From Carnegiea gigantea (taxonomy: Eukaryota > Streptophyta > Magnoliopsida > Caryophyllales > Cactaceae), in contig JAKOGI010000351.1 of the NCBI GenBank assembly GCA_029747015.1, positions 614,688 through 678,687 on the forward strand: DNA of 64,000 nucleotides, written 5' to 3'. Position 1 is the first letter of the stretch. Each line of letters begins with the position of its first letter. Positions 1-12,060 of this stretch are shown here, in pieces. Under the pieces are notes generated by a model. The model ran no database searches. It had not been told where the DNA came from and saw only the letters and a program-made list of their open reading frames with translations. The translations under genes were made by a program, and so were the position numbers.

Positions 1-1498
1 ATTTTCTTGCTTTTTGTGGGAGTTATTTCTTTTGCCTATTTATGCAAGTTCTATCAAGCTTGTTGATTCATGTAGAAAGTATTTTTCTAGCATATTAGTT
101 CGTTTTATTAGATCTAATTAAGAATAATTCAACAATGGAAGTTTATATGATTCAAATAAGATAATGTTTCTTTTAAGTTAGATATGTTATATCACATATA
201 TACCTATTCCATAAAGTTATACTATAGGCCATCGACGTTAAGAAAAGACAAATTGAAGTTGAAGGACGCAATTATTGGGCAAAATGATGATGCAAGTATA
301 TAGTCAGTCAGAAATGTATTTACCACCGATTTTATTGAAATAGAGATATATCTTGATATTTTATATCTATTCTTGTCAGAAAATCATGGATATAAACGTT
401 GTATGACTTCTCATTAACGACCTTTCTTTTTCTATCCAAAAAAATACCCCCTGTCTCTAAACCTACTTGAATACAAACCTAGCTCCAAATCTATTTAATT
501 ACAAACCTGTTCTAAACCTCATTGAATATATTTAACTTGGTATTCTTTACCAAAGCTAATACAAACTACCTTCTCATAATATAATATGCCAGTATCTGTA
601 CGTTTGGCAAAAAAGAGTGGTATATATTCAACCATGTTCTCTATAATGAGCAATACCCACATCATCAAGTTTATTTTGTTGGACATTTGATTATATATGT
701 ATGCAATTTTGTTTTGTCCTTTTTTTGTTATGTCATTGTTAAGAAAATGTCATCTAAAAAGTTAATTAGTCTTAGGTTTAGTGGAATGACATCTAGAGCT
801 TAAACATTGAAGTTTGAAGTTTTGTAACTTGATCCTTTATTTTTAAAAATTTGTATTAATGTTTATAGTATTTGGAAAAGAAAAAGACAGAAAAAATGCT
901 TCTACCCTATTGGATTTAACTTGAAATCGAAACTTTAATATTAGAGCTCAACTTTTTTAAATCCAAACCTAAAATACAATCCACCATATTTAATCTGCCC
1001 ATTAGAATTGACCGGCTAGTTTATATCATAAATATACTGGAAACTGCCTTTTTCTAATCACCTATTGTTGATTGCTACTGTGCAGTATGTGCTACAGATT
1101 TGCAAATTATTTTGGCCATTTTACGCTTTTTTTTTTTAATCATAATGATCTATTTTCACTTAAAAGAATTGCCTATTTTTAGAATAATAATTTATATGAA
1201 AATATGTAGAAAGATAGGCTAAATATCCTAGTATCTAACTGCAATTTCGTTGTGAATTGGTTTTCAACAAATACAAGTTCTTGAATGATACTGACTCACG
1301 TAAAGAATCTAATTGGTCCATTCCTTTTAAGAGCGGCTTTTTAAATATTTGGAGATAATCGTATAAGTCATTTTAAAATAATTTTTATTTAAGAATGACT
1401 AATAATTTATTTTTGAGTGATTACTTAGCAAATATCAATACCTTTATAATTAATAAAAATCAATCTAATAGTTTACAAACATACAACTATATCACTTA
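1..1498. other. AT-rich intergenic DNA, no gene seen
   Basis: No ORF here has coding character and no RNA gene is recognisable on either strand. The stretch is AT-rich, with short poly-T runs (for example near 1128). It lies about 4 kb beyond the 3' end of the GLK gene. I see no promoter or exon that can be supported. Confidence 0.6.
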
Positions 1499-1760
1499 AG
1501 CGTTGTTCGTTTCGTTGGTAAATCTCAAATGACCCACTTCAACCTATTATTTTAACCAATTTCTACCCATTATATAAAAAATATATCAATTTCAACCCAC
1601 TTCAATCAATTCAATTTATTTCAACCCACTTTAATAAAATAATACTCCTTTTAATCCACTTTAATTAATTTTATCCATTTTACAATCTCTATTTTTCAGA
1701 CACTTAGACAAGATGATTTTGCGTGAGATTTTATTGGGGAATGGAACGGGTATAATTTTT
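1499..1760. repeat. CCCACTTCAA-rich repeat, MITE-like
   Basis: The segment repeats short variants of CCCACTTCAACC on the plus strand and ends in roughly inverted sequences: GTTGGTAAATCTCA near 1515-1530, and the complement of a related sequence near 1725-1755. The same motif in reverse complement (GGTTGAAGTGGGTTAAA) fills the element in GLK intron 1 at 9585-10580. I infer a dispersed non-autonomous DNA element. No target duplication was found and the ends are approximate. Confidence 0.4.
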
Positions 1761-2439
1761 CTTGTAAGTTGCTTTAAACAGATGGCGAATTTAAAAACAG
1801 AGGGCTGTCGTGCTCAAAAGAGGGGGACAAGCCCACCGCAACGTCAACTTCGATGGAGTAATCCAACATGGCATTTTCGATAGTGTTTAACTTTCTTGAG
1901 GTAGCAACTCTTGTGGCTCTAGTTTCTTCTCCTTTTTCCTTTTTTTCCCCCTCACTCTTTGAGTTTGGCATAAATCATTTTATGACTTGATTTTTGATCA
2001 TAATCGTTGTGGGGATCCCATATCATTTTTTTCTTCTAAAAAACAATCACATCGTCTCATGACTGAATAGTGATCCTTTTATTATGAGGCAGATGTTCTG
2101 TGGCCCTTCGAAGAGCGCTTGGGTCGCACTGTCTCAGTCACTGTGCCTGTCCCTCTCCCTTATTGTCCTACTAGACTTTGCCCCACTCTTCCCTTTTCTC
2201 TCGCCTTGTCTTACCTTTATTCATCCAGATATTTCCAAATGAGTGATGATACGTGTTTTACTGTAAGGTATTTTTAAATATCTTATCTTAACCTAAATTA
2301 CTATATTTTATGATTTAAAATCATCAAATTTTTAATAATTTTCTTATTACCAGTTATAAAGCTTTATTACTTATCGATTATAATAACAAATACAAACTGA
2401 TGCCTTAACTGCATCAACCCCATCCTTGGAGGCATATTA
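1761..2439. other. Intergenic DNA, no gene seen
   Basis: No coding signal is visible. A pyrimidine-rich patch runs from about 2140 to 2220. The minus-strand ORF near 1774-1971 is low-complexity (Lys/Glu-rich start) with no recognisable domain, and I regard it as chance. Confidence 0.5.
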
Positions 2440-2640
2440 TATATGTAATTTTGTAAATGTAAAAACTTATGTATAAAATGATGATTTTACACAATTTATA
2501 AATTTTAACATCCTTCCACTATTCAATCACATTATCTTTTTTCAATTTAATATGTGTAATATACATTTTAAATGAAAATAAGACACTTAAAAAAGTATCT
2601 TGTACCAAGACACTTATCATTTTACGTTCAGAAATATATT
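2440..2640. repeat. Dispersed repeat copy 1 (pair of 14550-14710)
   Basis: This segment shares a run of similar sequence with 14550-14710: a GATTTTACACAATTTA start, a TTCAATTTAATAT-like middle, and AAGACACTT...AAGTGTCTT-type inverted halves near the end. Two copies about 12 kb apart with a small internal hairpin suggest a MITE-like element. Its family is not identified and its ends are approximate. Confidence 0.45.
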
Positions 2641-5628
2641 ATTGACACTTCATAAACTTTTTTTTGGGTTTAAGTTCGAGTTAATATTAAGTAAAATGTA
2701 ATTTGAGTAGATGGAATTTTGATTTCGTTTTGAATTTAGAATGGATTATTTGCGATTTGCTTAGATTTAGAGTCAATTGTACTTGCTCCAGTGAACTTGT
2801 TTTATAATGATAAAACTTCAGTATAAGAAAAAAGTTAGGTTGGTTCAGTATTAGTTTCATGTCCGAATCAGGCTAGCATGTTTTAGATCTAGATGACCAC
2901 AATATTGGCTTGGGTCTCTTTATGGGAGTTCAAGTCTCAGGTCACCTTTGTTGGATTCAAAAGAATTATTAGAATTTTTGCATGAGATGATTTAACGTAT
3001 TAGTTTTATACATTAGATTTTTTCTGGTGCAGAACTTTTAAATTTATGACTCACACAAGGTTTTGTTTTTTTTTTTGGCCCCCAGCTACCTTTCATTTCC
3101 ATCACATATTATTAGAGCTAAGGATTGCAAGATAGAGACCAACCTTGACGAATGCGTGTAAACTAAACATCATAGGTTAGAAAACTTAATTTTCACCTAA
3201 TATGCACAGAAACACGTTAGGCTAGGCCGACGTCAGCACTGGTATGGATAACTGAAAGAGGTCTTTGGTTAGGCAGTCATTTAAGCTATTTTGGATTTGT
3301 CAAAGGCAACGAACTAATCAATGAAGTTTATCATTTATGGATTTATATGTTACTCATCGATCTTCTATAAACTGTCTTATTTAGTTGATTAGACTGGTTT
3401 TATCAATTTTTCAATGCGTTTTAATATATATCCACACACCATACATACTCTCTCAGGTATGTATTTGAAACTATGCTAGAATTGTGTAGAAAAAGAAAAG
3501 AAAAGAAAATCAAGAGAATATAATGGGGTCGGATATGCATCAGTACTGAATCCACTGATTCATTGGCATGATTTTGCTTAATAAACCACTCAATTCCTTT
3601 CAGGGTTGAGCCAACTTAGGCCCTTGGATCACTCCCATGAGCAAATTAAATTCTTCATGTACTTGAACATGAGCAAATTGAGGTCAAGTTTATAAGGATG
3701 TATGATTAAAAGGGTTCAATTAATTGAGAGAGAGTTGAATTTGAAAATATAATTTTTAGATTTTAACTCGAAATTAGCTTAAATTAAAAACATGATAAAT
3801 TGAGTTGAAGTGGTTCCCTGTGCTTGTATCAACAATGCTATATGCCAAGTAGGTTTGACTCATCAACCGGGCCCAAGAGTCATGTGTATGTTCTCATCAA
3901 GCTAAGTGTACCGGCTGTGTAACCTTGGAGTTTGCTTTGGAGCTCTTTTTCATTGTATTCTAGCCTTCTAGAATAATTTCTTCAATTTCATAGGATAGGA
4001 CAACCCAGTTATTAAGTGTTGAGGTAAAAATTGAGCAATTAATCAATGAAAGTGAATATAACAATAAATCTACTAATTGAGAGAAAGTACAATGAATGAT
4101 CTCAATGTAAGGGGATCAATCAAAAGAGAGATAGCAACTCACATACAAACCCTTGAACTCACCAAACTCTTCTCTCACCACAATAAAATAGTTCTCAAAC
4201 TTAAGCATACAAAATGTGGGAAAAAAAACACCCCCTCAGTATATAGGAAGCCCCAAAAGATATCTTTCCATAAAAGATAAGATACACTCCAAATATGACC
4301 TTTTAAATGAAGGAAATGTCTTAAATTCAAAATACAAAAATAATATTATTTTAAAATAAAATATCTCCAACCAAAGGAAACTCCACTATAAAAAAAAAAA
4401 AAAAAATTAGTTTTCAGTAATCACCAAACTCCTTCTATAAGAAACAAATTCCCACTTGAGTTGAATAAAGAATTTGGGACACACACCCAATGATTAAGAA
4501 TATTGTTAAGTGGACTCTTGGATTGTTGAGTAGAAACTAACAATGCTTTGTACTATGTTTCCTTAGGATTTTAAGACTGAAAATTTGACGCCTAACGGAA
4601 TAATCAGGTTTTCTGTATTTCTTGAGAGTTTTCCTTGAAAGTATGGCAAATTGAATATCTCCAAATGTCTTGAGAAAAGGATTATATAATTTCGCGAATC
4701 TTAAGTAAACCAAGTTTGTGGATATCAAAATCAAATTAGTTAATATCGCCCGTTAGATTGTGCAGTCAGGTGGGCAATACGTTTAGTTCACTCGATCTTT
4801 ATTTTATTTACTTTAATATGCACAAAATACAGCTAAGCGAGAAGAGTTCAAGTGGTGTGGCGCGCCTTGTTTTTCTTAACCTTACAAGCTCGATGCTGCC
4901 GGAAAATATTCATGATATATTTTCTTGAACTTTCCTCCTTTTGTCTTATTTTATATGGTTCTAATACATATTGCCTTATTTTTCATAACCTCTTTTGCAT
5001 TATTTTTTGTATTCTTTTATAATACTAATTTAGTAAGTCAAACCTAGGTGCACAGATGTAAATGTTTATGAGCTATAAAGTATTTCAGTGACTGAAGTTC
5101 AGATAGATAATAACATATTTTAGTGAGTTATACAATATTTTTAATGAGCCAAATTCAAATGAACAATGATATATTTTATTTAGTGACCTATACAGTGTTT
5201 TCAATGAGCCAAAATTTGATTAATTATAATTTGACTCAATTTCATTTCACTTTCACATTGCTAATTAATTCAAATAAATATTTTATCTATCCTAAAGAGA
5301 AATGTTTTCAAAAGGAAAAGGGGAAGATCCGAGCACATTTGTCAAAAGTAGCACAATCAATTATACAACTCATGACCTCGCACAACAAAATTCATTATTC
5401 ACAATAGATACTCATACAAAAGGATCGGATGGGAGTCCCAAATGCAAGTCCATGTTTAATAATTTTGTTGTTACACATGAAATTAGTTGCTTAAAATTAA
5501 ATCAGAAAAGCCGAGAAGATAGCGACTAAACCAAGTGAAAAAGGTAGGATGGATGGAACCAAGTGCAATTAGATGGGTTGATTATCTCATCTAAATGCAA
5601 GATATGTCGTCTAATTGGTGGGGATTTT
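2641..5628. other. Intergenic DNA downstream of GLK
   Basis: No gene is supported. Between about 5060 and 5220 there are three imperfect copies of a unit of about 60 bp (ATACA-TATTTTTAATGAGCC type), and the ORFs overlapping it are products of that repeat. A 23-base A run lies near 4390. The ORFs at 4077-4280 and 4537-4734 have no recognisable domain. Confidence 0.5.
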
Positions 5629-5634
5629 TTTATT
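5629..5634 (-). terminator. Candidate poly(A) signal of GLK
   Basis: AATAAA on the minus strand lies about 75 bp beyond the GLK stop codon, a typical position for a plant near-upstream element. The surrounding A/T-rich sequence fits a 3' UTR. This is inferred from motif and position only. Confidence 0.4.
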
Positions 5635-5709
5635 TTGGTGAAGATAAAACCCCCCTCTTAACAACCCCATGAAAAAGGGCTGAGTTTGGACTGTTTTGTT
5701 TTGCCGTAA

Positions 5710-8700
5710 TTAAGCACAAGTTGAGGTAGGTGGGATCTTTGGGATGCCTTGACGTTGGAGTTGTACCAAAACACTGTCTGTTGATGGAGGCTTCAGCCCA
5801 ATTGGAAGTGGCAGCCATGGCTTTGCCAAAACGTCTCCAATTGCTGCATCAAGGCTCTCCTTCGACTGTGTAGATGTGATAATGCCAAACATAACATACT
5901 TAAGTCAGATAATCCACATTCGAGGTTTTTATATGTATTTTGGTCATGATTAAATTTTTTAATATGTTTGGATCTTTAAAGACCATAATTGATTTTGTTA
6001 ATATCTTTTCAATAAGGGAACAAACACAATGAATATTAAACTTAGTACGTTTTCTTAGGATTTAAAAAATATTGTTAACTAGACGACCGTATATTGAGGT
6101 TGAACCTTGTTTTTTTGGACAATTTTAAGAATATACACAATATACATTACTAAATAAGGAAAGGATTAGTCAATATGAAAAAAATATTAAGATCATAAGT
6201 CAACATAAACTATGTTTTTTTTAAAAAAAAAAGTTAGAACACATATTTTATGATGAGCAAACATACATTGCCAAAATCATTTGCCTATTCTTCTATTGAA
6301 TTGGAATTCCTCGTTAATATCTTCCAAGAGTACACTTGTAAAAAACTAGGATAGTGTGCATGCATGAAACACATGAAAGCAACCAAAGCGTTCCCCGTCA
6401 GTTCCATTAGAGGTAATTGTATCTGGTTCGTTTAAGGAAACAGTACTATCCTGACCAGGGGAGCTTGAACCCAAACTTCTCCCTCCAAGGACCAGGTTAT
6501 TTTGTTCTCCACAGCAAACTTTTTTGTTTCTTTTGCAATAATTTTTTTTAAGAAAAACCCACAAAAAAGGCAAATCTAAACTTAAATATATGCTATGAAT
6601 TGAAGAAACTAGAGCAACGTGATTATCCCAAAGTTTATTTAGGTTATGGTTCTCCTCCAAAATATCAACCAAATCAAATTGCTGAGGTAGACATGATTAC
6701 CGGATGAAGGTCCAGTCCTGGTTGTGCCGCAGGCGGCAGTGGAAGGTTGCCGTGGTCCTGTCTATACATGGCGTGGGGTGGGATGCCTGGGACTGGTGGC
6801 GCCGTGAACCTCTGCCAAAGGTAATCATAGATTAATATCATGCATGGCATCGAGAACTGCAAAAGTAGTGCCAAACCTCAAAAGCATCCATAACACGAAT
6901 GTACTTACAAAACTTCTCATTTGTTCAAGGAGATTGTCATTTCTACGGATATTTTTACTTTGTGTTTGACAATGTAGTCAGTTCTTAAACAATTTCAAGT
7001 ACAACATACAGGAAAACAGAAGCCCTGTTGTTGACACTATTTTTTTTTACGAAAGAAAATGATCATCAATATGATAAACTTTTTTTGTATGGGGAGCGGG
7101 GGAATATGACATTATAAATGCAGGCGAAAATTAAAATAGTATATATTCAAGCTTTAAGGATTTTACTAGTTTCTTCTGTTAATTGATATATTTTTTCCCC
7201 TTGTTTATCAAAATGGTGACTTTATTGATTACACTGCACTGAAAATTTTGGAATAGGGAACTTTTTCAGATAAGAAAGTGCAGCAATTAAACATATCTTT
7301 TTCCTGAATTTAAGCTTTTTACATAAAACTTCATATTATATTATCAAAAAATTTATGAAAGGAAATGAAGGAAATCAAACTATTATCATAATCTTAATAT
7401 TTCATTTCAAATTTCACATTGCAGTATATGGTCTACCATGATAAAATATTCCATAAAAACATCACATTTATACTCCAATTCTATTATGACGAATATATCC
7501 TAGAGATAAGAATTTCTTATGCTAAACATGTTACTCCGTACATATTTGATATTTTTACACATCATTTGTAATTGAAATATGCACTATTTTGTTAATACTA
7601 GAACCGCTTAGCTTGTTGAGTTGAAGGGATTTTGATCTTTTTGTAAAATTTTATGTCTCATTCTGTCGTTTTTGTCCTACATATAATATTTTAAAAAAAT
7701 TTTAAAAAATAAAGGCTTGTTTTACTAAATATTTTTAATTATGTTTTAAAATAAAATCGTTATAAAAAATTCTTCAAAATAGATAAAATATAGTTTTACA
7801 CTAATAACAACAGAAAATTACTGTTTTCAATGGTGTAGTTTTGTTCGATTTAAGAAGAACACAAAAAAAATCAGATGCATGGTGATAGGTGCATTGTGCG
7901 TGTCAATGTGTAATAGCAGACAAATTCCAGAAAACAGTAAGGAATGAGTTGTTACTGTTGCTGGCAGTGGCTGTGGAAAGCAATGTGTTGCTGCTCCTGC
8001 TGGGGTCATAGCACTTGGGACCTGAACAACCGATATACCAATAAGCCATTTTAGAAAGACAAAGACAGTCATAACTATAGCGAGAGAGGCCTATCATCAT
8101 TTATTTTCTGGTCAGGAAAAATATTTCTACTTAACAATGTAACTTTCCCATGTGGGTCTTGAAAAACTAGTTTTTTTTTTTTTTAAATTTCAACACTTGC
8201 TGGTATTAACTCTGATAAGATACATTTATCCATCATGTATTTGTCATTTGGTAAAATAATTGCACAAATAGCTAGGCTAATTAGTTAATCAAGTGCATGT
8301 ACTTAATCAACATGAATTTGCATTGACACGAACTTAATCTCATCTTGAAACTGGTGACTCAGGCATATGTACATATGTCTAGCTGAAATAAAATGGAAAT
8401 ATAGTGCACCAGGCCAAAGAACTAGGACTTACTCGTTGGTGCGGAGCATGCCAAAAAGAGAGATCAGTGGTTGGAGGATGAGGCGGAGGAACGGTCCACG
8501 CCTGTGGTACAGGAGAGGCTGGGGAAGCAACTACTTGCTTAGGCCACATTGGCATCCTAGCTTGGGGGTCCATAGTTGGGTGCCCCCAAACATGAAGGGG
8601 TCTAAAAGAGGGGTGCATGGTTGTCATGGGAGGGAATCCCATTGTAGGTGGATGCCATGGGCTTAAAACATTGGCACCACCACCCTTGCCTCCTCCAACC

Positions 8701-11635
8701 GCAATACCATACATCTGCCGCTTCTGGGTCCAACTCGCTGCCTCTGCCTCTCTTGCTAGCAAATGCTTCCGATGTGATCGATATTTCTAAACCCAAACAA
8801 ACCAGGAAAAAAATTAAGTAAAATTGTTAGACAATTTCATAACCCTAATTAAGCTTTTATTTTTTTGGTCATAAGTTTCACATTTTTCCTAGTTAGTAAC
8901 TTGTTCTAATCCCGATTTTGCATCACTTCGTTTGAAATGCTCGCTCTGAAAGACACTTTCGATATGAGAATATACAATTTTGCATAATTCTTTAACATCT
9001 TTTGATAGGCGACTAAAGTAGACCTTTGATTATAATTAGTCAGTGCAAAAAGTTTTACATCACCCCTTAGGCGTGACCAATAACACTACTAAAGGCAGCC
9101 CGCAACCATTCTAGTTGTAAACATATATAATCCCCAAAAAAAACATAAACACTTGCACGAAAAGAATGAAGGTAGCATTTCCCCCACAACCAAACAGAAA
9201 TTTACTGAAAAGGGCATGAAAAGGAAGAGGGTGAAAAAGAAGAAAAGAAAGGAAACCTGAAGGTGGCTGGCAATGTTATGTCGAGTGAGGCAGTCAATGC
9301 CCATGAGCTCTAAAATTCGTGAAGGTACTGCCTTATCAACTCCAAGTTGCTCCACTGCTTGCACGAACCTCCTGTGTAGCTCTGGTGTCCAATCCACCTT
9401 CACACACCCCAATACATATATAGTACTCCCTCAATCATTCACATCATATATAGTACCCGTACATGCTTTCACTTTGCACATGTTCTCTTTTTACAAAACA
9501 TAATCAGCTATGTACTAGATACTATTAAGAGAGTGTAATAAAAGACTATATTCATTACAGAGTTTAGAAAAAATATCTTCAAAATTAGAGTATGTTCTGT
9601 TCATTGAAAACTAGAGGATGGTAAATGAAAGAGGTTAGTTAAAATTGGTAGAAGTGAGATGAAGTTGGTATTTTTTTATTAAAATGTGTAAAAGTAGGTT
9701 GAAGTGGGATAAAGTTGGTTGAAGTAGGTTAAAATGAATTAAAGTTGGAAGAAGTTGATATTTTTTTTGGGTATGATAGGTGGAAGTTGGTTAATGCGAG
9801 AACTTGATAATGGGTAGTGGATGCGAATAATCTGAACTTTGGAGGCATTAGATGGAAAATATCTCTCAGTATTCCAAACTTTACAGGTGTTTATTTTAAG
9901 TAGTCTAGGGTTATTTTAGATTGTATTTTTTGACAATTCTAAACAGTATTTTCCCTAAAGCAATATAAAGATATGAAATTTAAGTAGTGTAGATTCATTT
10001 TGAAGTTTAAATTGTATAAAAAAAATGCAATCTAAAATGTCATCTAGGCTATTAAAAATAAATATATACCTCCAAAGTTTAGAGCATACGTTGAAAGTTA
10101 TTTTAGAATTTCGAATTATTCTCGTACAATACTCTCAGTGTTTAGATTATTTGTGTCCAATACCCCTAATTTAATAAGTATTATTGTAAATGTTAATACG
10201 TTAACAACTTTTAAATTATTTATGACTATTTGCATCAAAAAAACATTATTTATGATATTTTTTAATGTATTTATTGAGGAAGTTTCTATACGTATAATTT
10301 TTACATAATAATTTATGAATTACTACTTGAATACACCAATACAAAAAAAATTACTGCAGGGTATTTTTTTTGGTTGAAAACATAATTAAATTTTTGACTA
10401 TAATTTATAAATTGTGAAAATTTGCAGGAGATGGGTTGAAGTCGGTTAAAATTTGTTGAAGTAGATTGACATTTGATTTTTTTGTTAAAGTTGGTAGAAG
10501 TGGGTTAAAGTGAGTTGAAAAAGGTTGAAGTTGGCTGATATTGATAAAATAAGATTTACCAACAAAAAGAACATACCCTAGTATCTAGATTCTAAGAAAA
10601 CTCTAAGATAAGATCATCTTGGATCAAAGGAGGAGGTCTCCCTTGCATCTTAGGACATTGACCATGCATAACCTCATCCTCGATTCACCTTCCAATATTA
10701 AAAAGACTGGACGAGAGCATCAGAGATTGAACTTCGGGGAGAATACTAGCTAGCTAGCTAGTTAGTGGTGCTGGTACAGTTGACCAAATTAAAACTGAAC
10801 TACTTAATATTGAGATACTAAAAGCATAGTAGTTAAGGTGACACCGATTTTTGGTGAAGCTTCTTCTATATTCCATGGTTAACTATCATGAACGGTGAAC
10901 CTTAATCTCAATCATTAAGGGAAAAACACTAGTTGTCTTTTTACAACTTTTAATATATGACTATTTTTTAAAAAAATTGGATGGTTTTGCAGTAAGTTAG
11001 ATTTGTGTAAATAAAACTATAGATATGTAATAGTCATATAAGATTTATAATTTTACCTTGGGTTTCCGCTTTCCTTGGTTGTTGTCGTTGTTATTGCCCT
11101 TTGTATGCAACGACGACGATTTCTTCCCTTTTTCGCCCTCCTTGAATGATGAATTCACTGTGGTGGTGGATTCAGACTCTTGATCCTTCCTGCTCTCAAT
11201 CTGCCTCTCCCTCTCGGGTACTTTCCTCTTCACACCGCCCTTCCTGTCGCCTTCCACTTGCTCTCTCTTCTTATTTCCCTCAACGCCATCTCCATCATTA
11301 TTATTGTTGCCCTTACCCCCCTCTATTCCACCCAACCCTACGTGCTGATCATCGTGAGTACTATCATCTTCGACGGAGGAATTATTAGCCTCCGATTCCT
11401 CTCCCCCACTAAATGAGAACTCGGCCAAGAGCTCGGGATCCATCTCAAGATCCGGCAACACATCGCAGTCTTGCATGCTCATGAAGAGATCATCGAAATC
11501 AATGCTATCCAGCAAATTACCCCCTGAAAAATCCGGGAACTCGTCCCCTCCAATGGTGAAATTCGCCTCCATGGTTTCTTCTACTTCTCTCTTGTGCCCA
11601 TCGTTGTTGCTTGTCAAGGATGAGACTGCCAGCAT
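5710..11635 (-). CDS. GLK: GOLDEN2-LIKE (GLK) GARP transcription factor, six exons
   Basis: Coding exons on the minus strand: 11057-11635, 9257-9397, 8433-8786, 7956-8021, 6701-6811 and 5710-5865. All junctions are GT-AG and every exon is a whole number of codons, giving 468 aa, close to the usual GLK length. Exon 1 starts MLAVS and carries the acidic GLK N-terminus ([21 protein letters not shown]), then a basic stretch ending KRKPKV. Exon 2 and the start of exon 3 encode the GARP/Myb-like DNA-binding domain ([30 protein letters not shown]). It is followed by the AREAEAA box and a proline-rich region. Exons 5-6 encode the GLK C-terminal (GCT) box ([27 protein letters not shown]). GLKs are nuclear activators of photosynthesis genes, including light-harvesting and chlorophyll-synthesis genes. 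No break is seen, so the gene appears intact. Intron 1 holds element-like DNA. Confidence 0.95.
9585..10580. mobile_element. Non-autonomous DNA element in GLK intron 1
   Basis: The ends are inverted: TAGAGTATGTTCTGTTCATTG at the left, and at the right the complement of TAGGGTATGTTCTTTTTGTTGG. Inside, near both ends, variants of GTTGAAGTGGGTTAAA repeat many times, as expected of subterminal transposase-binding repeats. The TAG-type ends suggest hAT-like ancestry, but I found no 8-bp target duplication and no coding sequence. It makes up about 1.0 kb of the 1.66-kb intron 1 of GLK. Confidence 0.5.
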
Positions 11636-12060
11636 TTACGAAGTTTTCCCTTTGACCTAAAAGGTCAAAAGCAACAAGAAGATGCAGGTGTATAACAGTA
11701 GTAGTACTTAAAAACACTCTTCTGAATAGATGTACATATAGCTTTATAGTATGGCGGTAGTCAAAATATGATGATTTATGATTATATAATAATTATAAGC
11801 TATGATTATTCTAACTGCTGCAAAAATATGTTACTGAGTTTTTCTGGCTGGGTTTTGGGGGAGCGAGCTAAGTGGAGAGGAAATGGAGTTGCAAGCTTGA
11901 GAGAAAAGCTAGAGAGAGATGGAGAAGGGCGCTACAGTGGGTGAATATGTATGTGCTGAGTGCGTGGCCAATTTGATGATGGCCACAACTTGGGAGAGTT
12001 GAAAGCTTTTTTGAAATCTCTCTGAAGATTTTGTTTTTCTTTTTCTTTTTTTTGTGTTTG
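11636..12060 (-). promoter_or_regulatory. GLK 5' leader and proximal promoter region
   Basis: Upstream of the GLK start, the minus strand is rich in CT patches (about 11860-11930), typical of plant 5' UTRs and Y-patch core promoters. TTTTAG followed by GTCAAAGG about 20 bp before the ATG could be the 3' splice site of a leader intron. No unambiguous TATA box was found, so the transcription start is not placed. Confidence 0.4.

Noticed and set aside
5123..5529. Two plus-strand ORFs
   Set aside because: The first is built from a local 60-bp imperfect repeat; neither shows a domain or coding bias.
6346..6672. 108-aa minus ORF
   Set aside because: It lies within GLK intron 5 and has no domain.
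7827..8100. Longer ORFs covering GLK exon 4
   Set aside because: They read past the GT donor at 7955 into intron 4; only the 22 codons 8021-7956 fit the GLK protein and splice phases.
11517..11717. Upstream ORF overlapping the GLK start
   Set aside because: It begins at a GTG, not an ATG, so there is no support for a translated uORF.
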